Positions 9,408-18,214 of a stretch of DNA of 64,000 nucleotides are shown one piece after another. Origin of the DNA: Cyanobacteria bacterium FACHB-DQ100. Its GTDB lineage: Bacteria; Cyanobacteriota; Cyanobacteriia; Leptolyngbyales; Leptolyngbyaceae. Numbering within the stretch: the first letter of the stretch is position 1; every line of letters starts with the position of its first letter. Both the position numbers and the translations under genes were made by a program. The notes beneath the pieces are model-generated. The model made no database searches, was not told the origin of the DNA, and saw only the letters and a program-made list of their open reading frames with translations. The DNA is taken from NCBI GenBank assembly GCA_014695195.1, contig JACJNW010000035.1:124001-188000 (forward strand). The letters are read 5' to 3'.

Positions 9408-9809
9408 ATGGCAGATATTGTTGATATTGCAGTTGGCGCTGGCTCATTTAACACCCTTGTAACCGCAGTAAAGGCGGCAAACTTGGTGGATGCGCTCAAG
9501 AGTCCAGGGCCTTTTACCGTATTCGCGCCGAATGACGATGCCTTTGCAAAGCTTCCACCCGGAACGATTCAAACGCTGGTTCAAAATATTCCGCAACTGT
9601 CCCGAATCCTGACGTTTCACGTTGCTTCAGGGAAGTACATGAAAGCAGACTTGGAGAAATTAGGCTCGGTGACTTCACTTGAAGGATCACCCATTCCATT
9701 TCACTTCGAGGATGGATTTGAGGTAAAGAATGCAACGGTTCTAGCGGCTGACATCGAAGCAGATAACGGGGTCATTCACGTGATTGATACCGTTATTTTG
9801 ATGGGATAA
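9408..9809 (+). CDS. fasciclin (FAS1) domain protein, candidate CupS subunit of NDH-1MS
   Basis: The 133-residue protein is a single FAS1 domain. It has the first FAS1 box ([17 protein letters not shown]) and the second ([15 protein letters not shown]), with a C-terminal [12 protein letters not shown] strand. No signal peptide or membrane segment is visible, so it is probably cytosolic. The small NDH-1MS subunit CupS (Sll1735 of Synechocystis) has a fasciclin-like fold and is normally encoded right after cupA. Here the gene lies 108 bp from the end of cupA but convergent to it. Position therefore favours CupS, whereas orientation does not. A general FAS1 protein remains possible. Confidence 0.75.
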   Translation: MADIVDIAVGAGSFNTLVTAVKAANLVDALKSPGPFTVFAPNDDAFAKLPPGTIQTLVQNIPQLSRILTFHVASGKYMKADLEKLGSVTSLEGSPIPFHFEDGFEVKNATVLAADIEADNGVIHVIDTVILMG

Positions 9810-9827
9810 GAATCAAGTAAATGAGAG

Positions 9828-9857
9828 AACGATCGTGGAATCGCGATCGTTTTTTTT
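9828..9857 (+). terminator. terminator of the FAS1 gene
   Basis: The stem ACGATCG (9829-9835) pairs with CGATCGT (9844-9850) around an 8-nt loop and is followed by eight T in total. It starts 19 bp after the FAS1 stop codon. Confidence 0.8.
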
Positions 9858-9871
9858 GTGTGCCTGCTAGA

Positions 9872-9909
9872 TTTGCGGTTCGCTTGGAAATATCAGAACG
9901 AACCGCAAA
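9872..9909 (-). terminator. 3' hairpin of the ndhF3-ndhD3-cupA operon
   Basis: A perfect 11-bp inverted repeat (TTTGCGGTTCG at 9872-9882, mate at 9899-9909) with a 16-nt loop lies just past the cupA stop codon. There is no T-run on the minus strand, so it may act as a Rho-independent hairpin of low efficiency or as an mRNA 3' end stabiliser. Confidence 0.5.
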
Positions 9910-9917
9910 GTCTTGAA

Positions 9918-11222
9918 TTACCGGTAGTCTTGGCTCTGAATCTCACGAATTCGCGACTCAGGGCGTAAGAAACGATCGAGCTGCGATTCAAAGAAGCGTC
10001 GATTTGCCATCAGGTGATTTGGATTAGTGTCATCGAGCGGATACAGCAATGCAGCTCGCAACGCTTGAATTACCGCAGAGGTGACGCAATACATCGATCG
10101 CTGGAAACTGACAGCGAGCTGCACCAGCATATCGTCTTCACCTCGACAATGCTGCTTGTAATATTCCACCAAGTAAGGTGGCAAGAAATGCAACATATCT
10201 TGAGCCAAGAATGTCGGCGGAATTCCAGCGGTTCCAACCGGAAATTTATCTGCGTACAGAACGCCATAATGGAAGTCTTTCTGATCAAATGGAACTTGTC
10301 CTGCTTGGGCGTTATAAGACTTCGTACCTCGGAACGGAGACGTTCTGTAGAACACAGCTTCCACGTAAGGTAAAGCTGCTTCGTATAGCCAAGTAAATCC
10401 TTTCGATTTGGGAATGATTTCGTAGCATTCACCATCAATGTAAACGTGGTGATAGATTGGGCGACCTGCGATCGCGAAGATTCCATTCACCAAGAAGTCC
10501 ATCGCTTGTGGAACCGACGCGATTTTGCCTTCATCATATAAGTCCGACATCTCGAAGAACACCGGAGCCATGACTTCCCAGAACAATCCGAGATTCGCAT
10601 AATAGGAAGCTTGACGGCACTGCTCTAAGAACATATCGGGGAACAGTTTGTACAAGCCTGCCATCACCGGATTCTTGCGGAAGTATGCCTTGATCGCTCG
10701 ATCGGCATTTGCCTTGTACTCATCGCTATCGAGGTACGGATCGAACTGATTCACCGGAACATACATGCCTCGGTGCCACAGCATCGCCCGCATACACTCT
10801 TCCGCGAACTCCATATTGATACGATCGTGCCAGAGGTGATGCAAGGCGCGGGGTAACTTCTTGTTCAGCTCGCCTTTTTCCATGAACTCAATCAGTTCTG
10901 GATGCGCTTCTGCGGTACCGCGCCAAATTCGCAAATCTGCATCGTCGCCTGCATAGTGGTTGTGACGCTTCATGTACTCATCCGAGATGAAATACTTGAA
11001 GACGGGCAGCGGATTGAGGAAGACTTGCTCACCAATGTAGAGCAAATCGCGCCAGTAGAAGTCCATTGGTACTGCATACGCTTTGTACAGTCCAATAATC
11101 TGCATCAGGTTTTCAGGCGTGTCGGGAAGCATTGCGCCGCCTGCTTCGAGGCGATGGATCACTTCCGCAAACGGGTGCTGTGAGGGAGGAAGCTTGGTTT
11201 TAGTGGGAGCGGGCATATTCAT
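9918..11222 (-). CDS. cupA: CO2 hydration protein CupA (ChpY) of NDH-1MS
   Basis: The 434-residue protein matches the ChpX/ChpY family that converts CO2 to bicarbonate at the membrane arm of specialised NDH-1 complexes. It is assigned to CupA rather than CupB by its length, by an extra ~30-residue segment near residues 88-119 that the second homologue in this window lacks, and by its position behind ndhF3 and ndhD3. The HHLWHDRINMEF motif (residues 128-139) holds the His129/Arg134 pair that should correspond to the zinc-site His130 and Arg135 reported for the Thermosynechococcus protein. It acts on the cytosolic face of the thylakoid, bound to NdhF3. It ends in a hairpin convergent to the FAS1 gene. 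Confidence 0.93.
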   Translation of the reverse strand: MNMPAPTKTKLPPSQHPFAEVIHRLEAGGAMLPDTPENLMQIIGLYKAYAVPMDFYWRDLLYIGEQVFLNPLPVFKYFISDEYMKRHNHYAGDDADLRIWRGTAEAHPELIEFMEKGELNKKLPRALHHLWHDRINMEFAEECMRAMLWHRGMYVPVNQFDPYLDSDEYKANADRAIKAYFRKNPVMAGLYKLFPDMFLEQCRQASYYANLGLFWEVMAPVFFEMSDLYDEGKIASVPQAMDFLVNGIFAIAGRPIYHHVYIDGECYEIIPKSKGFTWLYEAALPYVEAVFYRTSPFRGTKSYNAQAGQVPFDQKDFHYGVLYADKFPVGTAGIPPTFLAQDMLHFLPPYLVEYYKQHCRGEDDMLVQLAVSFQRSMYCVTSAVIQALRAALLYPLDDTNPNHLMANRRFFESQLDRFLRPESRIREIQSQDYR

Positions 11223-11254
11223 AGCGAATTCTCTCCTGATTCAGTGGCGCGAAC

Positions 11255-12772
11255 TTAAGAACGATCGACAGAATTAAATGCAACCTGCTCAACTTGAGGG
11301 ACTGCGGCTGTAACGAGTGCTTTCGTTGTTTGCTCACTCCAGCGCACTAACCAAGTCGGCTGGATACCGAGCCAGAAAATCAACGCCGTCAGAACGAGTG
11401 CTGGAACGTACTCAGTAAATTTGACTTTGGGATAGTAGGCGGTGTAGTTGTCGAGCTTTCCGAAACAAGTCCGATTCAGCAGGATGACGAAATAAACCGC
11501 AGTTAACCCCGTTCCAAGGATTGCTACTAAGGTCTGCACCGGGAAGGTTGAGAAGCTACCCTGGAATACAAGAAACTCAGCTACAAATCCAGCAAGTCCC
11601 GGAATTCCAGCACTCGCCATTGCAGCAAGAATGAGCAAGGCGCTGGTGAGGGGTAATCCTCGAATGGGATTGAGTAACCCGTTGAGAATGTCGCGATCGC
11701 GGGTTCCCGTCTTCGATTCGACCAAGCCCACGAGATAGAACAGCAGCGCCAGAATCAAACCATGTGCAATCATTTGAGATACTGCACCGACCATTGCCAG
11801 CGGTGTCAGTGCCGCCGCTCCGAGCAATACATAGCCCATGTGAGCGATTGAGCTAAATGCTACCATCCGCTTAATGTCATGCTGTGCCAGCGCCGACAAT
11901 GCACCGTAGAGAATTGAAACGGCCGCAATGATGGAAAGTCCAGGTGAAATTAGCTTCCACGTTTCTGGGAACATTCCTAGCGCGAATCGAACTAGCCCAT
12001 AGGTTCCAAGCTTCGCTAAGATTCCACCGAGCAAGATAGCAACCGGGGTCGAAGCTTCAACATAAGCATCAGGCAACCAAGTGTGCAGTGGAACCAGCGG
12101 AGTTTTGATCCCAAATCCAATCAGTAAAAGAGTCAACAAAATTAACTGAGCTTTTTGAGGCAGAACCGCTGTGTTGATCTCGCTGTAGTCAAAGCTTGCA
12201 GAATGACCTAACCAAGCGATGCCTAGAAATGCTGCTAAAATCAAAATGCCTGAAATCGCTGTGTAAATCAGGAACTTCATCGCAGCATATTCGCGCTTCT
12301 GTCCGCCCCAAATCAGAATCAGCAGATAGAACGGAACGAGTTCGACTTCATAGAATAAGAAAAACAACAGCAAGTTTTGCGCCAGAAACGCACCCGCCAC
12401 CCCCGAATGCACAATCAAAAGGAGAGAGTAAAACAGCTGCGGACGCTGTAAAGCTTCTCCGGGTTTTAGTCCAACTTCGCTGTTGGAAGCTACCACGATC
12501 GTGATCAAACTGCCCAACGCCACGAGCGGCAGAGACAATCCATCGATCGCCAAACTATAGCTAATTCCCAAAGTTGGAATCCAGGTGTGGTACTCCTGCA
12601 TTTGCATCCCGGGCTGGCTCAAATCGAAGTTGAGCATCAGCACGATCGTCCAAACTAGAACGGCACCGGAAACCGCGATCGCACCCAATTTTGCTTGTTT
12701 TGCAGACAGTTTAGGAATTAACCCAATGACTAACGCACCAATCAGCGGTAGCCAAATCAACGGACTCAGCAT
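11255..12772 (-). CDS. ndhD3: NADH dehydrogenase-like subunit 4, NdhD3 (NDH-1MS)
   Basis: The 505-residue, roughly 14-helix antiporter-like subunit carries the proton-antiporter family core (YEVELVPFYLLILIWGG, PLHTWLPDAYVEASTP, HDIKRMVAFSSIAHMG). It is the fourth-type NdhD associated with CO2 uptake, judged by its place between ndhF3 and cupA; the gaps are 32 bp to cupA and 48 bp to ndhF3, so the three form one operon. The complex uses ferredoxin-derived electrons to pump protons and drive CO2 hydration by CupA. The second ndhD in the window, paired with cupB, is the ndhD4 paralogue. Confidence 0.92.
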   Translation of the reverse strand: MLSPLIWLPLIGALVIGLIPKLSAKQAKLGAIAVSGAVLVWTIVLMLNFDLSQPGMQMQEYHTWIPTLGISYSLAIDGLSLPLVALGSLITIVVASNSEVGLKPGEALQRPQLFYSLLLIVHSGVAGAFLAQNLLLFFLFYEVELVPFYLLILIWGGQKREYAAMKFLIYTAISGILILAAFLGIAWLGHSASFDYSEINTAVLPQKAQLILLTLLLIGFGIKTPLVPLHTWLPDAYVEASTPVAILLGGILAKLGTYGLVRFALGMFPETWKLISPGLSIIAAVSILYGALSALAQHDIKRMVAFSSIAHMGYVLLGAAALTPLAMVGAVSQMIAHGLILALLFYLVGLVESKTGTRDRDILNGLLNPIRGLPLTSALLILAAMASAGIPGLAGFVAEFLVFQGSFSTFPVQTLVAILGTGLTAVYFVILLNRTCFGKLDNYTAYYPKVKFTEYVPALVLTALIFWLGIQPTWLVRWSEQTTKALVTAAVPQVEQVAFNSVDRS

Positions 12773-12820
12773 AGAACACTTTCCTTTAGCTTGAGAATCT
12801 AGAGAGAATTGAAATGGCGA

Positions 12821-14719
12821 TTAACGCTGAACACTCATGACAATTTCGGTGGTGTTCTGTGGGAAAAGCGAGACTGTGACATGCGAGAGGAATGGCAGAC
12901 TCAGCAATACACTGATCAAGGCAATTCCGAACACGATCGTCAGCATATAGAACTGCGATTGACCGGAGGTGCTGTATCGCAGGTTCCGACCGCTAAACAG
13001 GGTGAGAACACCAAAGAGATTCAGTCCTCCGTCCACGAGGTATTTATCAAACCAGGATGTGATTTGAGAAACGAGCGCAACGACGAAAACAATGCTGCTG
13101 CGATACAGATTCGGAGTGTAGAAGTCATAGGCCAGCAGGTCTTGCAGTCCTTTCCAGGGAAGAACCACGGGTTTTGCAATGTTGTTGTTGGTATAGACGA
13201 TCGCGCTTAAAGCAATGCCTGTAATCGTTGACCAGATCAGCAAAAGTGCAACGTCGGTATTAATGTCTGCCCAACTTGGTAGAAGATCCAAAGCTTCAAG
13301 AATGAGCGGCAGATGCAGCGTAAAGCCCATCATTACAATCATCGGCAGCGCCATCCAGTAGTGAACTTCTGGGGATCGTTGAGCCATTTGCTTTGCTTCA
13401 CCCATAAAGAGTAAACAGAAGACTCGTGTGATTCCAAATGCTGCAAACGCATTCACCAGCAAAATAATTCCAACAATCCAGGGCTGAGTCTCCCAAACGC
13501 CTTGTGCAATTTTTAGCGCCGCCCAAAATCCACCGAACGGAGGGAGCGCGACTAATCCAGCCAAACCAATCAAGAAACTAAAGCCTGAAACCGGACGGCG
13601 TGACCATAAGCCTCCGAGTTGAGTGACATCTTGGGTGATGCTGTTCCAGACGACTGCGCCACCGCCCATGATGATCAATGCAGATGCCAGCGAATGAGTC
13701 AATACGAGCAGGAGAGCCGCTTCGGGTTGCTGAGTTCCGATCGCGATAAACACCAAGCCCATGTAAGCGGTGACTAAATAGGATTGTGTCCGCTTAAGGT
13801 CGATTTGAGCGATCGCAATCAATGAGCCACCGATCGCGCTAACCGCACCGATAAAAACCGTGGTCGCTAGAACCGTTGGAGACAGTGCTAAAACAGGTTC
13901 AAGCTTGTACATCACCCAAGCACCAGTTGCAACTACGACGGAGTTCCGCAAAATTGAAGCTGGAACCGGACCTTCCATTGCTTCATCTAGCCATAAATGC
14001 AAAGGAAATTGAGCGCATTTACCCATTGGGCCTGCAATCAACGCCAAGCCCACGAGGGTGATCACCTTCGGATCAACTTGAGCCGTTTGTGCCCATTCTG
14101 CCAGTTCATTAAAGTTCCAGGTTCCTGCGATCGGCAAAAGCGCAACCACCCCCATTAGCAAGAACAAGTCCCCGATCCGCTTGGTCAGAAAGGCATCTCT
14201 CGCACCTGTCACCACAAGAGACTGATTGAACCAGATGCCGACAAGCAGATACGTGGCAAGCGTTAGGATTTCCAGAATAAAGTAGCTAAAGAAGAGGGAA
14301 TTACATAGAACGAGGGCGGTCATTCCCGCTTCAAACAAGCCGAGCAGCGAGAAGAATCGTGCCCAACCCCAATCCATTTCCATGTAGCCGAAAGCGTAAG
14401 TCTGCGCCAGAAGATTAATTCCAGCAACGAGAACGATCGCACCCACGCTAAGGGTGGAAATCTCGATCGGGATCGTCAGATTCAGTCCCGCAACATCCAG
14501 CCAGGGAATCAAAATCTCCTGGGGAGGCTGTCCCCAAATCGCAGGCAGCGCGAACGCAGCGTGCAAGAATGTTGCCATAGACATGAGCGCGTTGAGGTAT
14601 CCGGATGGGCGCGGTCCAGTCCGTCGAGTAATACCCGGAAACCAAAGCGCAGAAAGGATAGCGCCAAGAAGAGCGTAGCAAGGGATTAACCAAATGCTTT
14701 GAAGCAATGGGTGAGCCAT
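12821..14719 (-). CDS. ndhF3: NADH dehydrogenase-like subunit 5, NdhF3 (NDH-1MS)
   Basis: The 632-residue protein is an NdhF/NuoL-type antiporter subunit with about 16 membrane helices. It includes the FPLHLWLDEAMEGPVPASILRNSVVV segment, where chloroplast-like NdhF has HxWLPDAMEGPTP; the change to LWLDEAMEGP is shared with the NdhF4 protein in this window and marks the CO2-uptake class. It is the first gene of ndhF3-ndhD3-cupA, and a candidate NdhR site lies ~145 bp upstream. This operon is normally induced by low inorganic carbon. Confidence 0.92.
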   Translation of the reverse strand: MAHPLLQSIWLIPCYALLGAILSALWFPGITRRTGPRPSGYLNALMSMATFLHAAFALPAIWGQPPQEILIPWLDVAGLNLTIPIEISTLSVGAIVLVAGINLLAQTYAFGYMEMDWGWARFFSLLGLFEAGMTALVLCNSLFFSYFILEILTLATYLLVGIWFNQSLVVTGARDAFLTKRIGDLFLLMGVVALLPIAGTWNFNELAEWAQTAQVDPKVITLVGLALIAGPMGKCAQFPLHLWLDEAMEGPVPASILRNSVVVATGAWVMYKLEPVLALSPTVLATTVFIGAVSAIGGSLIAIAQIDLKRTQSYLVTAYMGLVFIAIGTQQPEAALLLVLTHSLASALIIMGGGAVVWNSITQDVTQLGGLWSRRPVSGFSFLIGLAGLVALPPFGGFWAALKIAQGVWETQPWIVGIILLVNAFAAFGITRVFCLLFMGEAKQMAQRSPEVHYWMALPMIVMMGFTLHLPLILEALDLLPSWADINTDVALLLIWSTITGIALSAIVYTNNNIAKPVVLPWKGLQDLLAYDFYTPNLYRSSIVFVVALVSQITSWFDKYLVDGGLNLFGVLTLFSGRNLRYSTSGQSQFYMLTIVFGIALISVLLSLPFLSHVTVSLFPQNTTEIVMSVQR

Positions 14720-15082
14720 CGAAATTCACCTCTAGATAGCAAGCTGAATCGAAATCAAATGAATGAGAGAATGTCTGCCAGAGACAAGCAGTGCCCAACT
14801 CACTGCAACAGCGCTCTGGGACTTATTTTACAAATTCTTAAACACTCTGTAGTAACTATAATGTTTATCACACTTAAGCATTGAAAGGAACACAGCGAAC
14901 CATTTGGGTGAGGCGCTGAAATCCAGTCATTGTAAGGCTTATAATCTATTATCTATGATTGGAATTGTCCGAATCAATTATTATCAATACTTAATTTAAC
15001 TATTGAAAAACTTTATGGTGATAACAGAGATTATTCATCGGCTGATCGATTAATATTACGACCGCATTCCATCGCCAAAAGT
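14720..15082. other. 363-bp control region upstream of ndhF3
   Basis: The stretch holds no credible coding sequence. It contains a candidate NdhR box (14863-14884), an ATAAT-CT-ATTAT dyad at 14941-14952 and two ATCAAT words ten bases apart at 14973-14988. It is AT-rich toward its distal end, which also contains the 3' end of the operon coming from ndhF4. Confidence 0.6.
14863..14884 (-). promoter_or_regulatory. candidate NdhR/CcmR binding site upstream of ndhF3
   Basis: Read on the ndhF3 strand this is TCAATG-N10-ATAAAC. The consensus I recall for NdhR is TCAATG-N10-ATCAAT, so the first half matches fully and the second at four of six positions with exact spacing. It lies ~145 bp before the ndhF3 start, and the word TATAGT nearby (14855-14860) could be a -10 box. 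Confidence 0.5.
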
Positions 15083-15535
15083 CTATCTCTCAAGAATCCG
15101 CACTTGCCGAGGATCGACGCTGAGCGTAACGCGATCGCCATATTTCAGATCGAAAATGAGCGGAGCGATCACTTCTACGATCGACGGATTCTGAAAATGC
15201 CCGATTTTTGTCTCTGGATGCGGATAGTAGATCAGGCTGTCGAAGCTTTTGTTCTGATGGATAATTTGGCAGGGCGTAAAAGAAAAATCCTCCGGCTCAA
15301 ATCCTTCCGCCCATTGCACATTTCTAAATGTATGTAGAGGCGATATTAGTTCAAATTCGTTCGGGCTGATATTGACGTTGAGAGTACCCGGAAAAAATGG
15401 TGTGAGATCGAGTCCCAACTGCTTGAAAAATGGAGTTTGCATCTCGATCGTGCCTTTAGGATAGGGGCTGCTGTTTGTTCTGCCCGATGCAACCCCGTAT
15501 CCTGCTTGAATGATGCCGCCAATCTGTTGATTCAT
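15083..15535 (-). CDS. small protein resembling CTP-dependent riboflavin kinase (DUF120-like), coupled to cupB
   Basis: The 150-residue protein has, in order, GGIIQAGYGVASGRT, a KGTIEMQTPFFKQLGLDLTPFFPGTLNV segment and a C-terminal IVEVIAPLIFDLKYGDRVTL. This order resembles the archaeal CTP-dependent riboflavin kinase fold (G-x-V-x-SG-x-G, PGTLNV, LEIIAP...DGD-x-V). I know no characterised cyanobacterial member, so activity is unproven. Its ATG overlaps the cupB stop codon as ATGA, so it is the last gene of ndhF4-ndhD4-cupB and translationally coupled to it. Cyanobacteria normally make FMN with bifunctional RibF, so a kinase role would be redundant; a nucleotide- or flavin-binding accessory role is possible. 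Confidence 0.7.
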   Translation of the reverse strand: MNQQIGGIIQAGYGVASGRTNSSPYPKGTIEMQTPFFKQLGLDLTPFFPGTLNVNISPNEFELISPLHTFRNVQWAEGFEPEDFSFTPCQIIHQNKSFDSLIYYPHPETKIGHFQNPSIVEVIAPLIFDLKYGDRVTLSVDPRQVRILER

Positions 15536-16671
15536 AAAACGTCGCAAGCTTGAAAACTAATCAGGCGTGACTCTATTAGTTTATCCATCCAGCCTTCTAA
15601 GTATTTGCGATTTTCCTCCTGTTCCTTTGGATCTTGGGTGTTGATTTCATGAGGAGCCAATCCCAAAATCGCGGCTGTTGTCACGCAGAACATCGATTTC
15701 TGGAAGCTAATACAGATTTTGACACGCATATCACTTTCGCCTCTGAGCGTTCGGCGGTAAAAATCAAGCAGGTATTCCGGCAGATAATGCGTCATGTCTT
15801 GCATCAACAACGTGGGTGGAATTCCACCGCCGCCAACCGGTAATGGATCCGCATACAGTGCACCATAGGAGAATCGTTCTTGCTCTAAGGGGATTTGTCG
15901 CGCTTGAGCATTGTAAGAGACGGTTCCCATGAACGGAAAAGATTTGAAGAATACCGCTTCCACATAAGGCACTGCTGTATCCATCAAAAACTGTAAGCCT
16001 GCGGATTCTGGAATGATTTCGTAAGTACGATCGCCAATCTTCACGGCATAAGTAATGGGTAGTGCTGCATTGTTCACCAATCCCGCTTTCACATGATTGA
16101 CGACATCTTGAATGGTTTTAATTTCACCGTTGTCATAGCGATCGGACAGATTGAGAAACATATCGCTCATCACCGTCCAAAACTGCCCAAGTGCACTGTA
16201 ATAACAAGACATTCGCACTTGTTCCAGCAGAAAATTTGGGAAAATTTGCGACAGATTTCGGATAAAGAAGTTACTTTTGATCTTGGCTTGAATTGCTTGT
16301 TGTGCGCGATCGATAAATTCGCAGCTATCGACATACTGATCTAAGCCACCACCGCCGTGCCACAACATAGCTTTCATGCAGTATTCGGAGAATTCGTAGT
16401 TAATTCGATCGTGCCACCAATGCTTTAAAAGCTTCTTCGTTGAAACGTCTCCGTCGAAATACTTGAAAAATGGAAACAACACTAAAAACTGATTCTCAGC
16501 AATGAATTCGAGATTGCGAGAATAAGCGCCTAAAACAACGCCATAGCTTTTAAGAACGCCAACGACTTCAATCAAGTTCGTGGGCGATTCCGGCAAAAGT
16601 GCGCCGCCTGACTCGATGCGCTCAATGATATCGGCTAACGAGTGCGAGGATTTTGAACGTGCGACAACCAT
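15532..16671 (-). CDS. cupB: CO2 hydration protein CupB (ChpX) of NDH-1MS'
   Basis: The 379-residue protein is the second ChpX/ChpY homologue. It shares with CupA the KHWWHDRINYEF motif (His84 and Arg89 being the expected zinc-site pair), SYNARQIPLEQ-type loops and a GIPPTLLMQDM segment, but lacks the ~30-residue insertion near position 80-110. It follows ndhD4 by only 2 bp and overlaps the next gene by four bases, so it is in the middle of a tightly coupled operon. The family role is constitutive, lower-affinity CO2 hydration linked to NDH-1 proton pumping. Confidence 0.93.
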   Translation of the reverse strand: MVVARSKSSHSLADIIERIESGGALLPESPTNLIEVVGVLKSYGVVLGAYSRNLEFIAENQFLVLFPFFKYFDGDVSTKKLLKHWWHDRINYEFSEYCMKAMLWHGGGGLDQYVDSCEFIDRAQQAIQAKIKSNFFIRNLSQIFPNFLLEQVRMSCYYSALGQFWTVMSDMFLNLSDRYDNGEIKTIQDVVNHVKAGLVNNAALPITYAVKIGDRTYEIIPESAGLQFLMDTAVPYVEAVFFKSFPFMGTVSYNAQARQIPLEQERFSYGALYADPLPVGGGGIPPTLLMQDMTHYLPEYLLDFYRRTLRGESDMRVKICISFQKSMFCVTTAAILGLAPHEINTQDPKEQEENRKYLEGWMDKLIESRLISFQACDVL

Positions 16672-16673
16672 AG

Positions 16674-18194
16674 TTACTCCAACGGTAAGACCGAAACGGG
16701 ATGAGATTGAGTTGGGGCGGAATGAACTGCGATCGTTGGATATTCGCTCAACATTGCAGTCGTTGTCGTCTCAGTCCAATGCACCAGCCAACTGGGTTGC
16801 AAACCCAACAGCACAATCAAAACCGCCACCGCAATAGAAGGAATTCGTTCCGACCAAGACACCGGTGGCAGATTTGCAAACTGATCCGGCAGCCGCCCAA
16901 AGAAGGTGCGATTCACCAATAGCAAAAAGTAAACCGCCGTCAAACCTGTGCCAATCATACTGAGCAGTGTTTGCACTGGGAATGCGATGAAACTTCCCCG
17001 GAATATCAGAAACTCCGAAATAAACCCAACCATTCCTGGAATTCCAGCACTCGCCATCACACCCAAAATCATCAAACTACCGACGATCGGTAAGCCTCGC
17101 TCTGGAGTTAACAATCCTTTCAAAACGGTAATGTCACGGGTTCCTGTTTTGGTATAGACTACACCGACTAGGGCAAATAGCAGCGCGGAGATCAAACCGT
17201 GGCTCACCATCTGGAACACACAGCCCAACAGACTTAGCGGTGTTGCCGCTGCGGCAGCGAGAAGAATAAATCCCATGTGCCCGACTGAACTGTAAGCCAC
17301 CATCTTTTTCATATCGGTTTGAGCGATCGCAGTAAAGGCACCAAACAACACACTCACGACTGCCCAAATCGCCAGGTATGGAGCCAATACCGCCCAAGCT
17401 TGCGGAAATAACTGCAATCCAAACCGCAACAACCCATAAGTTCCAAGCTTCAACAATACCCCTGCAAGCAGCACTGAGATTGGCGTAGAAGCTTCAACGT
17501 GAGCATCGGGCAACCAAGTATGTAGCGGAAACAGCGGGATCTTGATCCCGAATCCGATTAGAATCGCGCCCAGCAATATCACTTGTGATGTTAACGGCAG
17601 TGCTTCGGTTAATGCTGGGTTGTATTCAAACGAGGTTGCGCCGCTTAACCAAGTTAAACCTAGAAATGCAATTAGAATTAATATTCCTGAAACCGCCGTG
17701 TAGATAAGAAACTTCGTCGAAGCGTACCCCCGCTTTGCTCCTCCCCAAATTCCAATCAGTAGATAAAGTGGAATGAGTTCCAACTCATAGAACAAGAAGA
17801 ACAACAATAAGTTATGAGCGAGAAATGCTCCAGCAACGGCAGCATTAATCACTAAAATCAGCAAGTAATAAAGCCGAGGACGTTGAACGGCTGGGGGCGT
17901 GGAAAACAGCGCAATCAGGGTTAAAAAGCAATTCAGAACAATCAGCGGCAGCGACAAACCGTCTAACCCTAATCGGTAAGTCAGTCCCAGTGGTTCCAGC
18001 CAGGGCAGATCTTCTTGAAACTGAAGTCCGATATTAATCACATCAAACTGAGTCGCAATCCAAAGCGACACAGCTAAGGCAATGCTAACGGTTGCGATCG
18101 CTGTTCTTCTCAAAGATTGATCGGAGATCGAACCCGGCAACAGTCCAATCACGATCGCACCCAAAATCGGTATCCAAATCAACGCACTCAACAT
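16674..18194 (-). CDS. ndhD4: NADH dehydrogenase-like subunit 4, NdhD4 (NDH-1MS')
   Basis: The 506-residue antiporter-like subunit has the same core as NdhD3 (YELELIPLYLLIGIWGG, PLHTWLPDAHVEASTP, TDMKKMVAYSSVGHMG). It is assigned as NdhD4 because it sits between ndhF4 and cupB. The spacing is 20 bp to ndhF4 and 2 bp to cupB. It belongs to the proton-translocating arm of the constitutive CO2-uptake complex in the thylakoid membrane. Confidence 0.92.
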   Translation of the reverse strand: MLSALIWIPILGAIVIGLLPGSISDQSLRRTAIATVSIALAVSLWIATQFDVINIGLQFQEDLPWLEPLGLTYRLGLDGLSLPLIVLNCFLTLIALFSTPPAVQRPRLYYLLILVINAAVAGAFLAHNLLLFFLFYELELIPLYLLIGIWGGAKRGYASTKFLIYTAVSGILILIAFLGLTWLSGATSFEYNPALTEALPLTSQVILLGAILIGFGIKIPLFPLHTWLPDAHVEASTPISVLLAGVLLKLGTYGLLRFGLQLFPQAWAVLAPYLAIWAVVSVLFGAFTAIAQTDMKKMVAYSSVGHMGFILLAAAAATPLSLLGCVFQMVSHGLISALLFALVGVVYTKTGTRDITVLKGLLTPERGLPIVGSLMILGVMASAGIPGMVGFISEFLIFRGSFIAFPVQTLLSMIGTGLTAVYFLLLVNRTFFGRLPDQFANLPPVSWSERIPSIAVAVLIVLLGLQPSWLVHWTETTTTAMLSEYPTIAVHSAPTQSHPVSVLPLE

Positions 18195-18214
18195 AAGTCA
18201 TTCTTTAGAAAGAG

